Positions 16,203-25,189 of a stretch of 58,417 nt of DNA are shown here, one piece after another. Source of the DNA: Magnetococcales bacterium (GTDB lineage Bacteria; Pseudomonadota; Magnetococcia; Magnetococcales; JADGCL01); the NCBI GenBank assembly GCA_015229005.1, contig JADGCL010000009.1, forward strand, positions 1 to 58,417, read 5' to 3'. The notes under the pieces were generated by a model, which did no database searches, was not told the DNA's origin, and saw nothing but the letters and a program-made list of their open reading frames with translations. A program made the position numbers and the translations under genes. How positions within the stretch are numbered: position 1 is the stretch's first letter; the number at the start of each line of letters is the position of its first letter.

Positions 16203-17564
16203 TCACTCACCTTCGCTCTGGTACTTCTTGAGCTTGCGCCACAGGGAGACCCGATCGATCCCCAATATGCTGGCCGCCAGGGTCTGGTTGCCCCTGGCCT
16301 CGTGCTGCATCACCCAGAGGATGTAGGCCTTCTCCCGCTCCTCCAGCGTCGGCAGCCTCCCATCCGGGAGCCGCGGGGCATGAATCGGGACCTCCACCAG
16401 GGCATTGGGCAGATGCGACTCCAGAAAAAGCTCCCCGGTGGCCAGGGCCACCCCGCGCTCGATGATGTTGCGCAGCTCCCGTACATTCCCCGGATAATCA
16501 TAAGCCATGAGAAGTTCCATGGCCCTGGGTTCGATCCCGGTGACCTTTTTCTGGAACTGCCGGGCGAACTGGTCGAGAAAATGGTGACAAAGGAGGGGAA
16601 TATCGCCCCGACGCTCCACCAGGGGGGGGATCGCCACATGGGCGACATTCAGGCGATAGTAGAGGTCCTGACGAAAGCGCCCCTGGCGGACCTCCTCCGC
16701 CAGATCACGGTTGGTGGCGCCGACGAAACGAACGTCGACCTCGTGGTTGATCACCTCCCCCAGGCGACGCACCTCCCGCTCCTGGATCACCCGCAGGAGC
16801 TTGACCTGCATGGAGGTCGACATCTCGGCGATCTCGTCGAAAAAGAGGGTGCCGCCATTGGCCGATTCGATGAGCCCCTTGTGTTCTCCCCCCGCCCCGG
16901 TGAAGGCTCCCCGACCATGGCCGAACAGCTCGTTCTCCAGAACCCCCTCGTTGAAGGCACTGCAGTTGACCGCCACGAAAGGCCCCCGGGCCCGGCGGCT
17001 GGTCTCGTGAACGAAATGGGCAAAGAGTTCCTTGCCGACCCCGCTCTCACCGGTGATCAGAACCGTACAGTCGGTCGGTGATACCTGCCGCACGGTCTCG
17101 ATCAACCGATGCATCCGTCCGTCCCGGGTGATGATCCCCCCCTCGTCACGCCGTCCGACCACCTCCTGCTTGAGGCGGCGATCCTCCCGGCCCCGCTCCA
17201 CCTTCGCCACCGCCTCCGCCGTCACCCGGCGCACCTCCTCCAGGCGAAACGGCTTGGCAATATAGGAATAAGCCCCCCTCTTCATCGCCTCGACGGCCGA
17301 TTCCAGGGTCGAAAAACCGGTGATGATGATGACCTCGGTATCGGTCGCCTGGCGACGCACCGACTCCAATATGTCCATCCCGTCGATCCGGCTCATGCGG
17401 AGATCGGTCAGGATCACCTCGAAGCCCTGCTCCGCCATCAAACGCAGGGCAGCGGCGCCGGAAGTGGCGGTGGTGACCTCATACCCCTCCTTCCGCATGA
17501 CATGGGCGAGGTTGTTCACCGCGATCTTTTCATCGTCGACGATCAACAGGCGCCCCCCCGTCAC
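16203..17564 (-). CDS. Sigma-54-dependent response regulator (NtrC family)
   Basis: A 453-aa protein starting at GTG 17564, whose start overlaps the kinase stop by four bases. The receiver domain (1-120) has the phospho-acceptor D54 in ILTDLRMSR and K104. The AAA+ domain (about 150-380) has Walker A GESGVGKE at 172-179 and the sigma-54 contact loop GAFTGA at 219-224, plus GGTLFFDEIAEM as Walker B. The C-terminal Fis-type helix-turn-helix is NQTLAASILGIDRVSLWRKLKKYQ. It is phosphorylated by the adjacent kinase and should activate sigma-54 RNA polymerase, most likely at the promoter at 15965-15980. Confidence 0.95.
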   Translation of the reverse strand: MTGGRLLIVDDEKIAVNNLAHVMRKEGYEVTTATSGAAALRLMAEQGFEVILTDLRMSRIDGMDILESVRRQATDTEVIIITGFSTLESAVEAMKRGAYSYIAKPFRLEEVRRVTAEAVAKVERGREDRRLKQEVVGRRDEGGIITRDGRMHRLIETVRQVSPTDCTVLITGESGVGKELFAHFVHETSRRARGPFVAVNCSAFNEGVLENELFGHGRGAFTGAGGEHKGLIESANGGTLFFDEIAEMSTSMQVKLLRVIQEREVRRLGEVINHEVDVRFVGATNRDLAEEVRQGRFRQDLYYRLNVAHVAIPPLVERRGDIPLLCHHFLDQFARQFQKKVTGIEPRAMELLMAYDYPGNVRELRNIIERGVALATGELFLESHLPNALVEVPIHAPRLPDGRLPTLEEREKAYILWVMQHEARGNQTLAASILGIDRVSLWRKLKKYQSEGE

Positions 17565-19099
17565 CGGCGATCCTCCGTTTCCCCGATGCTCCCGGCGTCC
17601 GGGAGAAACTCACCGGCCTCCGCAACCGGCTCCTCCCGGGGAAGGAGCAGGCGAAAGGTGGCCCCATGCGGCGGCAGCGATTCGACCACGAGACACCCCC
17701 CGTGCTGCCCGACGACCTCGTGGGTGACGAAGAGCCCCAGACCGTACCCCTCTCCGGTCTCCTTGGTGGTGAAAAACGGGTCGAAGATGCTCGGCAACAC
17801 CGACGGCGCAATCCCCGGGCCGGTGTCCCGCACCACGATTTCCACCACCGGTCGCACGCTGCAGCCGAAGGTATCCCCCACCACCAGGCGAGGCCCCCCG
17901 CCTTCGAGGGCCATGGCCCCTTCGGGGAGACTCCTCGCCTCGATCACCACCTCGCCCTTCCCTCCGACGGCATCGACGCCGTTCTTGATCAGGTTGAGCA
18001 GCGCCTGCTGCAATCGCTGGCGATCCGCACGAACACAAAGACCCGCTTCGACCCGGCGCTCGATGGCGACCCCCGCCCCCACCTGGCCACTGAGGAGCCG
18101 AACCGACTCCGCGATCAGGAGATCCACCACGACCTCTTCCCTCTGAAAAGGACGGTGGCGGGAATAATTCAGGACAGAGAGGACGATATCCCGCGCCCGC
18201 AGCGTCTGCTGATCGATCTGTGCCAGCATCTCCCGCTGAAAGGGTGGCAACTCGGGCTCCTCCAGGAGGATCTGGCAGGAGGTGGCGATGTTCGAAAGCG
18301 GATTGTTGAGTTCGTGGGCCACCCCCGACAGGAGGGTCCCCAGGGAGGCCATTTTTTCGGAGCGCACCAGGTGCGCCTGGCGGGATTGAAGCTCCTGAAG
18401 CATACGATTGAAGGCCAGAGTCAAAGAGAGAACCTCCCGATCCCGGGAGACCAGGGCGATCGGTCCAAGATGCCCCTGAGCCACCAGGCGCATGGTCCGT
18501 TCGATCGCCTCCAGAGGACGCGTTACCACTCGTCCGAGAAACAGACCAACGACGGGAACGACGAGGAGCATCAGGGCAACGGTTACCAACACCGCCTGCC
18601 TGTGGCTGTCAAGGATGGCGAAACGCAGCTGCATCTCGCTGTCCGAGAGACTCTCGGCAGCGGTAACCAGCCGCCGACCGTGCAGACGTACCGCATTCTC
18701 CAGACGCGCCCGCTCCCCAGGCTCGGAGAGTGGCGAAAGCCGGGCCAATCGCTCCATGGCTTCGCTGTAGGCCCGGATCGTCTCGACCAGAGACCGTTCC
18801 GGCAAGTCAGGCCAATCAACCGGCGAAAGGTGTTCCTGAAAGAGACCACGCGCCCGCAACAACCAGCGGCGGAAGGCCTCCAGATCGCTTGCATCCCGGT
18901 AGAGGAAATAGTTTTTCTCGTAACGCCGCAATTCCAGGGAAACATTCAGGAAATCCGTCACATGCGCACCAAGCCGGACCCCCCTCTGGAGCTGCCCCAG
19001 ATCCCCATAGGCCACCACCGAGAGGGTCAGGATCAGAAGGCCGATCACCACATAGCCCAGGAGGATCTTGGCGCGCAGCGAAGCGAGGGACAGACGCAT
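17561..19099 (-). CDS. Membrane-bound sensor histidine kinase (NtrB/AtoS type)
   Basis: A 512-aa protein. The start is ATG 19099, giving MRLSLASLRAKILLGYVVIGLLILTL as the first membrane helix. A periplasmic helical sensor region (about 40-200) follows, then a second membrane helix (LVTVALMLLVVPVVGLFLG), a HAMP domain, the HisKA segment LLSGVAHELNNPLSNIATS with the phospho-accepting histidine, and a HATPase domain with N box LIKNGVDAVGG, G1 DTGPGIAPSVL and G2 GEGYGLGLFVTHEVV. The periplasmic four-helix-like sensor matches methyl-accepting-type sensing; the ligand is unknown. It is followed directly by its response regulator and preceded by the HD-GYP gene 17 bases away, forming one operon. Confidence 0.93.
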   Translation of the reverse strand: MRLSLASLRAKILLGYVVIGLLILTLSVVAYGDLGQLQRGVRLGAHVTDFLNVSLELRRYEKNYFLYRDASDLEAFRRWLLRARGLFQEHLSPVDWPDLPERSLVETIRAYSEAMERLARLSPLSEPGERARLENAVRLHGRRLVTAAESLSDSEMQLRFAILDSHRQAVLVTVALMLLVVPVVGLFLGRVVTRPLEAIERTMRLVAQGHLGPIALVSRDREVLSLTLAFNRMLQELQSRQAHLVRSEKMASLGTLLSGVAHELNNPLSNIATSCQILLEEPELPPFQREMLAQIDQQTLRARDIVLSVLNYSRHRPFQREEVVVDLLIAESVRLLSGQVGAGVAIERRVEAGLCVRADRQRLQQALLNLIKNGVDAVGGKGEVVIEARSLPEGAMALEGGGPRLVVGDTFGCSVRPVVEIVVRDTGPGIAPSVLPSIFDPFFTTKETGEGYGLGLFVTHEVVGQHGGCLVVESLPPHGATFRLLLPREEPVAEAGEFLPDAGSIGETEDRR

Positions 19100-19116
19100 G
19101 GCACCCCGGGGAAACC

Positions 19117-20388
19117 CTACTCGAAGAGCTTCGGCTCCGGCAGAAACATCCGGGGATTGATCTTCCACTTCTCGGCGGACTCGACACCGACGATCTTGTA
19201 ACCTCCGGCCGAATCCCCCTTCTTCTCCATCAGATTGAGATCGTGCGGCTGGAGAAGCACCCCCTTCCGGCCATCGGCCACCACCTTGACGGTCGGGTGC
19301 AGGAGGCTCTCCGCACTGGGCTGCAGGACCACGGCCACCAGCCCATTCTCCAACCGGACCAGAGTCCCGATCGGGTAGATCCCCACCACCTGGACGAACT
19401 GCTGATACAGAACGGGACTGAAATGATGCCGGCTCCACTCCAGCATCCGCTTCAGGGCCTGATGCGGCGTATTGCCCTTGTGATAGACCCGATCCGAGGT
19501 GATGGCATCGTAGACATCGACGATGGCGGCCATCTGCCCGAAGATGCCGATCTCGTCTCCCTTGAGACCCCTGGGATACCCGGACCCGTCGTAGCGCTCG
19601 TGGTGCTGGCTGGCGACGAACAGGCTCGTCTCGGAAATCCCGGGAGACTCCTCCAGGACCCGTCGACTCCAGACAACATGCTGCTTCATGATCTGGAACT
19701 CTTCGTCGGTAAGCTTCCCCGGCTTGTTGAGGACCCGCTCCGGGGTCTTCATCTTGCCGATATCGTGGAGCATGCCTCCGACGCCGACCTCAGTGATCAG
19801 CCCCTCGTCGTATCCCAGCGCCCGGCAAAAGGACATAAGGAAAACACCGACATTGACCGAATGCATGAAGGTGTATTCGTCCCTCTGCTTGATCAGGCTG
19901 AGCGAGAGGACCGCGTCAGGGTTCCGGAACATGGACTCGGCCATTTCCTGGACGACACTCTTGACCTGAGCGACTTGAACCTGCTGGCCCAAACGCGCAT
20001 CCCCCAGGACCTCGCCGACGATCTTCCTTGCCGCCCGCCGTACCTCGGAGGCACGACCGATCTCCTCATTGAAAGTTCGCCGCGGTCTCTCTACCGGATG
20101 TTCCTCTCCATCCTCATCCCCCAGGGCCGCAAGCTGGGCCGCAAGCCTCGCTTCCACTTCCCGGGCGGTCGGGGCCTCCTCCTCGTCACGCCCCTTGGTC
20201 GTATCGATGTAGAGTTCCTTCAACCCATGGGCGATGATCGCCTGGATCTCCTCATCGGTCCGAAGAAGCCGCTGCCCGCGAAAAGCATTGGGGTCCCGAT
20301 CCTGGCAGCAGGGATCCCTCCAATCGTGGTTGAAATCGTGAACGAACATGCCGGGAACGAGCCGGTCCACCGAAACGCGTTTGATCAT
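19117..20388 (-). CDS. HD-GYP domain c-di-GMP phosphodiesterase with DUF3391
   Basis: A 423-aa protein; ATG 20388 is preferred over a TTG at 20403. Residues 1-120 form a DUF3391-like N-terminal domain (MIKRVSVDRLVPGMFVHDFN). The HD-GYP domain (about 165-330) has HSVNVG, the metal-binding HDIGK at 208-212, and the full signature HHERYDGSGYP at 262-272. Such proteins hydrolyse cyclic di-GMP to GMP. It is the first gene of the kinase/regulator operon, so c-di-GMP turnover may be tied to the same stimulus. Confidence 0.94.
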   Translation of the reverse strand: MIKRVSVDRLVPGMFVHDFNHDWRDPCCQDRDPNAFRGQRLLRTDEEIQAIIAHGLKELYIDTTKGRDEEEAPTAREVEARLAAQLAALGDEDGEEHPVERPRRTFNEEIGRASEVRRAARKIVGEVLGDARLGQQVQVAQVKSVVQEMAESMFRNPDAVLSLSLIKQRDEYTFMHSVNVGVFLMSFCRALGYDEGLITEVGVGGMLHDIGKMKTPERVLNKPGKLTDEEFQIMKQHVVWSRRVLEESPGISETSLFVASQHHERYDGSGYPRGLKGDEIGIFGQMAAIVDVYDAITSDRVYHKGNTPHQALKRMLEWSRHHFSPVLYQQFVQVVGIYPIGTLVRLENGLVAVVLQPSAESLLHPTVKVVADGRKGVLLQPHDLNLMEKKGDSAGGYKIVGVESAEKWKINPRMFLPEPKLFE

Positions 20389-20545
20389 CTGGCGACACTC
20401 CAACCCTGGATATCCCCCCGGCTTGCGACCAAACCGCCGCCCCCTTGATCACCAACCGTCGTTGTTCCTCACATCCGACGTCACCTCTTTTCCGTCCCTG
20501 GGGCCTGCATGAGCGGCCCACGGCATTGCCCTTCGCCCCCCGACG

Positions 20546-21742
20546 TCACCCCTCGCCAATCGCCCGGCGATACCAGAGTACCAGATCCTTGGCCAGCCGC
20601 TCGGATCCTTCCCGGTCTTCGAGGGAATGGGCCTGAAGAAAGGCTGAGACCTTGGCCTCATCTCCGCCCTTGGCGATCAGGATGTAGCATAGGAGAAAGA
20701 GGGAAATTCCCCGGAGAAGCGACTCGTAACCACACTCGGCGGGATCGCCGAAGAGGTTCGCCGCGATCACCCCCAGAAGTTCTTCGTGGCGCACAAGCTC
20801 CCGCTCAACGGACTCGACCTCGCGAAACCCTAGAAACCGGAGTCCCCCGAGAAGCTTTTCCACTGCCCGATCATGAAAGACCAGCTTGGTGTCGTAACGT
20901 CCGGCCAGGGCGTCGTCCAGCCGCCGGACAACGGCATTCCCCAGAATGAAGGCATCCAGTGATGCCTTGCCAATGGCGGAAACGGGATTGGGGGCCTCCT
21001 CTTCCGAAGGCCCGTCCCGCTCCCCCACCGGCCCAACCCCCTCCCGCTCGTGGAGAGGGACCGCAGGCGAATCCACCACCGGGTGGGAGAATGACCGCTC
21101 GTGATCGCGAACAGCTCCATCCCCGGAGAGCAACAGGGGACGGATGCCGTCCAGCTGGTTGTCGGCCAGTTCCAGGAGACTCACCACCCGCCCCATGCGA
21201 CGCCGATGTTCTCGTGGGACATCGCGAAGGGCCCGAAACCACATCCGCCCGGAAAGCTCCGCCCAGGCCTGCTGCAGGACCGTGCGAACCTGTACCTCCG
21301 CCTGAAACCCCTTGAACCGCCTGTATTCGATAAGCTTGAGGCGCTCATCCCGAAGCCCCACCTGGTAATGCCGGGACTGGTAGCCGAAACGACCCGGATC
21401 CGCCCCTTCACCTTGTCCCGGCAGGTGCGCCGCCAGAACCCGGAACTCCCGACCGAGGATCTCGGCCATCGCCTCGACATCCTCGACAAAATAGGTCACG
21501 ATGCGGATCCCCACCAGGTCGGGGACCTCGTCAAGGCTCCGGTAGGAGGAGGCTGGATCGAGGATCTTCCGCCGCAGGCTCTCCCGCTCCTTGACCCGAC
21601 CGGTAATGGATTGGACCTCGGGACCGCCCTCCTTGACGAACTCCCGCAAGAGAGCCAGCTGCCGTTCGAGAAAATCGGTGTAGATCTCCCGGGTCCGCTC
21701 GAAGTGGTCGAGGACACCCTCTATGGTCGCGGGTTCGATCAT
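20546..21742 (-). CDS. RelA/SpoT-domain protein (single-domain alarmone synthetase-like)
   Basis: A 398-aa protein from ATG 21742 (MIEPATIEGVLDHFERTREIYTDFLER). The synthetase fold spans about 15-195: RVKERESLRRKI (RxKxxxS), DLVGIRIVTYF (D and R), YQSRHYQV and AEVQVRTVLQQAWAEL, which contains the ExQxRT motif. The His normally following in WAE-x-EH is replaced (SGRMWFR), and there is no HD hydrolase domain. A linker (210-270) and a helical C-terminal extension (270-398) of unknown type follow. It could make (p)ppGpp/(p)ppApp, act as a toxic alarmone synthetase, or modify other substrates. It is transcribed alone, with a GC-rich hairpin (21759-21780) in the leader. Confidence 0.75.
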   Translation of the reverse strand: MIEPATIEGVLDHFERTREIYTDFLERQLALLREFVKEGGPEVQSITGRVKERESLRRKILDPASSYRSLDEVPDLVGIRIVTYFVEDVEAMAEILGREFRVLAAHLPGQGEGADPGRFGYQSRHYQVGLRDERLKLIEYRRFKGFQAEVQVRTVLQQAWAELSGRMWFRALRDVPREHRRRMGRVVSLLELADNQLDGIRPLLLSGDGAVRDHERSFSHPVVDSPAVPLHEREGVGPVGERDGPSEEEAPNPVSAIGKASLDAFILGNAVVRRLDDALAGRYDTKLVFHDRAVEKLLGGLRFLGFREVESVERELVRHEELLGVIAANLFGDPAECGYESLLRGISLFLLCYILIAKGGDEAKVSAFLQAHSLEDREGSERLAKDLVLWYRRAIGEG

Positions 21743-22008
21743 GGGCCCTTCACACATGCGTGCCGCAGGCTGCGGGCACGTCCTCCCCACCAGACCAGCC
21801 GCCCAACCGGTCGGCAACCACGCCGCACCCGGCAGGAACCACCCCGGACAAGACAACAACTCCTTGTTTTACCGGATATTCTAAAACATACGCCCCGCAG
21901 GGAAGATAGTCCACCCCTCCCCACCTCCACAACGGGATTTGTCACCGCCCCGATTGCCCCCAGAAAACCACCGGCCATCGCCCTCCGCTCCCCGACCCGT
22001 CGTCCGTC

Positions 22009-24132
22009 TCATCGACCGGGAACGAGCTGGACAGGGACTGAACCGCCACCGGCGGGAGGGACAGCGAGCCGGGGGGAGGGTTTCAACAGGACATCGTCCA
22101 TTCCCCCGCCAGCCGGCGGCGCAACAACGCCCGCCGGCGTCGGGATCATCCCGGGAGACCCCACGTTCCCGCCCGGAGCGGGAACGGTCATCAGGGGAAC
22201 GATCCCCTGCTGATCGACGGTAAAGAGGCGATAATCCCTGCGAACGGCCCCGTCAGACGTAATCCGCAACTCTCCGGTGGCCCCGCGAAACCCCCCGGCA
22301 CGGACGAGCGCCGAACGCCAGGAAGGCCCCCCCGATCGCTGATCACGCAGCAACTGGGCAAGGATGGCGACGCTGTCATAGGCCAGAACGGCCAGGGAGT
22401 TGGGAGCCTCCCTCCAGACCGCCCGATAGCTCTCCTCGAACCGCTTCTGCGCCACATCGTCGACATCGCAGAATACGACACCGATGAGTTGGGCAGTCCC
22501 CTCGGCGAGGAGTTCCGGTCGTTTCCACTGCGAGGTCCCCAGCAGGGTGACCTCCGGGCTCTGCATGCCGAAAAACTGCGTCTGCGGCACCATGATGCGC
22601 GCATCCTCGGCGCGAACGGGCAGAAAGAGGGTATCGAAATCCAGGGGCGTAGCCGCAGCCGCCCCGGTCGCCCCGCCCGGGCGCCGGGTCAGGGTCTTCA
22701 ACCAGGGCGAGAAATCGCGGGTCCCCTCCGGGAAATAGGCCTCCTGGACCACCTGACCGCCCAGACGGGTGACCTCACGAGAGTAGGCCCGAGCAACGAG
22801 CTTGCCATAGGTGTTGTCCGGGGCCAGAATGGCGGTCCGGCGCCCACTCCGTCCCTGGGTCGCGAAGGCAGCCATCGCTTCGGCCTGCTGTTCGGGCAGG
22901 AAGGCGTTGAGAAAGACCAGAGGTTCCGGACCGGAGTTCCGGCCCAAGAGTTCTGTACGATTGTTGAGGGTCATGATGGGGATATTCTTGCTGACGGCGA
23001 TATCGATCGCCGCAACAGCGGATTCGTGAAAGACCGGCCCGATCACGGCCTGAACACCATAGCCCAGCAACCGCTCCATCCCGGCACGGGTGACCCCCGG
23101 GTCGTCGGAGCTGTCGGCCACCGTCAGCGAGAGGGGTGCGTCGGGATGATCATTCAGTGCCTTCTGGGCCGCATGCAGAAGATTCCTGCCGAGGGCGGCA
23201 TGGCGGCCGCTGAGGGGCAGCAGGAGTCCGACGGGCACGGTCTCTCCGGAGGGGGCCTGGCGTAACCGGAGCCTGGCCTCCCAGGCGGCACGCTCCTCCT
23301 CCCCGGCCCCCTCCGGGGCCAGGGCGGCGACCTCCGCCCAGAGTTGCCGCGCCCGGGGGGTCTCCCCCTGCTGCTGGAGTCGATCTCCCAGGGCCAGCTT
23401 GAAAAAGGGAAGAATGAACTCCGGGAGGGCACCGCTCATCAGGAGACTCTCCAGGGCCTCCGGCTTGGCAGCGTTCGAAAGTTCCAGGAAACGCTTGGCG
23501 TGGGAGGAACCAAGGGGCGGCGGCGGCAGCGCCTGACGAAAAGCCGCCGCCACCTCCGGGGTCGGATTGGCAAACAGGACTTCAAGCAACTTGTCCCAGG
23601 CGCCGCTCTCCGGACCCAAATGCCGGTCAAGCCCGGCCAGAAGGGGCATCGCCTCCAGCGGTCGATGGTTGGCGATCCGGTGCAACGCCAGGAGCCAGGC
23701 CGCCTTCTGCGCCTGAGGATGGGGCAGGCCCCGGGCAGCGGAGGCGAGAAGAGCCTCACCCTCCCCGGCGTACTGCCCGGTCAACTGGAGCTGTCCCAAC
23801 CGCACCTTGGCTTCGATCCGCGCCTCGGCGTTCGTTTCGTTGTCGAGGAGCCGATAAAGAAGTTCCGACGCCTGCTTCTTCTTGCCGGCAGCGAGGAGGC
23901 GATCGGCCTCCCTCAGGCTGTTCCGGGTGTTGCCGCTCATGGGACCGGGCATCGCCCTCTCCTCGCGTGGCGGGGCTTTCTCGGGCTCAGGTGTGGCCGG
24001 AACCGGGAAACGAACCGGAGGGGGAACAACAGGGGTCTGGCAGGCAACCAGGGCAAAGGCGATCAACCCCATGGCCGTCCGGAGGAAAAGACGACCGGAT
24101 CGACCCGATGGAAACCAATTGCGCGGCGACAT
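22009..24132 (-). CDS. lpoA: LpoA/LppC-type lipoprotein activator of penicillin-binding protein
   Basis: A 707-aa protein from ATG 24132. A lipoprotein signal, LFLRTAMGLIAFALVAC with LVAC lipobox, is followed by a proline-rich linker, a helical TPR-like domain (about 60-330) and a periplasmic-binding-protein-like domain (about 340-640) with VPVGLLLPLSGRHAALGRNLLHAAQ, AVIGPVFHESAVAA and RTAILAPDNTYGKLVA. It ends in a Pro/Gly/Val-rich tail. In enterics the outer-membrane-anchored LpoA stimulates PBP1a peptidoglycan synthesis. The divergent rsmI is 49 bases away, the same arrangement as in Escherichia coli. A start at 24183 would overlap rsmI and lacks a ribosome site. Confidence 0.88.
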   Translation of the reverse strand: MSPRNWFPSGRSGRLFLRTAMGLIAFALVACQTPVVPPPVRFPVPATPEPEKAPPREERAMPGPMSGNTRNSLREADRLLAAGKKKQASELLYRLLDNETNAEARIEAKVRLGQLQLTGQYAGEGEALLASAARGLPHPQAQKAAWLLALHRIANHRPLEAMPLLAGLDRHLGPESGAWDKLLEVLFANPTPEVAAAFRQALPPPPLGSSHAKRFLELSNAAKPEALESLLMSGALPEFILPFFKLALGDRLQQQGETPRARQLWAEVAALAPEGAGEEERAAWEARLRLRQAPSGETVPVGLLLPLSGRHAALGRNLLHAAQKALNDHPDAPLSLTVADSSDDPGVTRAGMERLLGYGVQAVIGPVFHESAVAAIDIAVSKNIPIMTLNNRTELLGRNSGPEPLVFLNAFLPEQQAEAMAAFATQGRSGRRTAILAPDNTYGKLVARAYSREVTRLGGQVVQEAYFPEGTRDFSPWLKTLTRRPGGATGAAAATPLDFDTLFLPVRAEDARIMVPQTQFFGMQSPEVTLLGTSQWKRPELLAEGTAQLIGVVFCDVDDVAQKRFEESYRAVWREAPNSLAVLAYDSVAILAQLLRDQRSGGPSWRSALVRAGGFRGATGELRITSDGAVRRDYRLFTVDQQGIVPLMTVPAPGGNVGSPGMIPTPAGVVAPPAGGGMDDVLLKPSPRLAVPPAGGGSVPVQLVPGR

Positions 24133-24181
24133 GGTCGAGGTGACCTCTGCTGTCTGAACGAAAGGGGGAAAGAGACGACCC

Positions 24182-25144
24182 ATGATCCAGGGGAAGTTGT
24201 ACCTTGTTCCGACACCGATCGGCAACCTCGAGGATGTCACTTTCCGTGCCATCCGCGTCCTTGGCGAGGTAAGACGAATCCTCGCCGAGGATACCCGCCG
24301 CACCCGCATCCTCTGCGATCGTTACGGGATCACAACACCGATGTCGAGTCTCACCGAACACAACACCCGGCAACGACTGCCTTCGCTGCTGCAGGCGCTG
24401 GCGGCAGGGGAGGATCTGGCCCTGGTCGCCGATGCCGGCATGCCGGGGATCTGCGACCCGGGTGAACCCCTGGTCAGAGAGGCGATCGCTCGCGGGATCA
24501 CGATCGAGGTCCTGCCAGGACCATCGGCGCTGGTCACAGCCCTGGCCGGATCGGGACTCTCGACCGGCAGGTTCCTCTTCGCGGGATTTCCGCCCCGGAC
24601 CGAGGGGGCGAGGCGGGCCTGTCTCAAGGGACTCGAAGGCGAGAGCGGGACCGCGCTCTTCTACGAATCACCGCACCGCCTGGCCGCCCTCCTGCGGGAT
24701 ATCGCCACCGTCCTGGGGGCGGAGCGGAGGGTCGTTGTCGCCCGGGAACTCAGCAAGGTCCATGAAACCTACCATCGGGGAAGTGCCGAAGAGCTGGCGG
24801 CCTTCTTCCGCGACACCCCGCCCAAAGGAGAGGTGGTGGTGCTGGTCGCCGGGACCCCGGAAGCAGAGAAAAAGGCCAATCCCGAAGAGGCCCGACACCT
24901 GCTCTGCCAAGCTCTGAGCGCCGGTCACGGGGTTTCCCGGGCCGCCGCCGAGGTCGCGGCCACCACAGGACTCCCCCGCCGGCAGCTCTACACCTGGGCC
25001 CTGGCCATTCGGGCCGGGGAGGAACCGGGCTCAACCGAGAATTCCCCCCCCACCTCCCGGGAACCGGTCGGGGGAGAGGAGGACGATCGACCACTGGTGG
25101 CGGCAGACGGGAAGAGTTGTTATCCTGGAACGGGGAGAACATGA
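24182..25144 (+). CDS. rsmI: 16S rRNA (cytidine1402-2'-O)-methyltransferase RsmI
   Basis: A 320-aa protein. It has LYLVPTPIGNLEDVTFRAIRVL at the N-terminus, ILAEDTRRTRILCDRYGI, the SAM-binding GEDLALVADAGMPGICDPGEPLV, and FAGFPPRTEGARRA and ALFYESPHRLAALLRDIA, all diagnostic of RsmI in the tetrapyrrole methylase superfamily. It 2'-O-methylates C1402 at the ribosomal P site. The C-terminus carries an unusual polar tail of about 45 residues after the usual helical end. The start is ATG 24182, sharing the CATG with a possible upstream lpoA start. Confidence 0.96.
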   Translation: MIQGKLYLVPTPIGNLEDVTFRAIRVLGEVRRILAEDTRRTRILCDRYGITTPMSSLTEHNTRQRLPSLLQALAAGEDLALVADAGMPGICDPGEPLVREAIARGITIEVLPGPSALVTALAGSGLSTGRFLFAGFPPRTEGARRACLKGLEGESGTALFYESPHRLAALLRDIATVLGAERRVVVARELSKVHETYHRGSAEELAAFFRDTPPKGEVVVLVAGTPEAEKKANPEEARHLLCQALSAGHGVSRAAAEVAATTGLPRRQLYTWALAIRAGEEPGSTENSPPTSREPVGGEEDDRPLVAADGKSCYPGTGRT

Positions 25145-25189
25145 AACGATGGTCATGGCATCAAAGGCGTCGACCGAAGGGGCAACCTC

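Noticed and set aside
24181..24309. Upstream extension of lpoA beyond 24132
   Set aside because: It would overlap the rsmI start, has no ribosome site, and would place about 17 or more residues in front of the lipoprotein signal.
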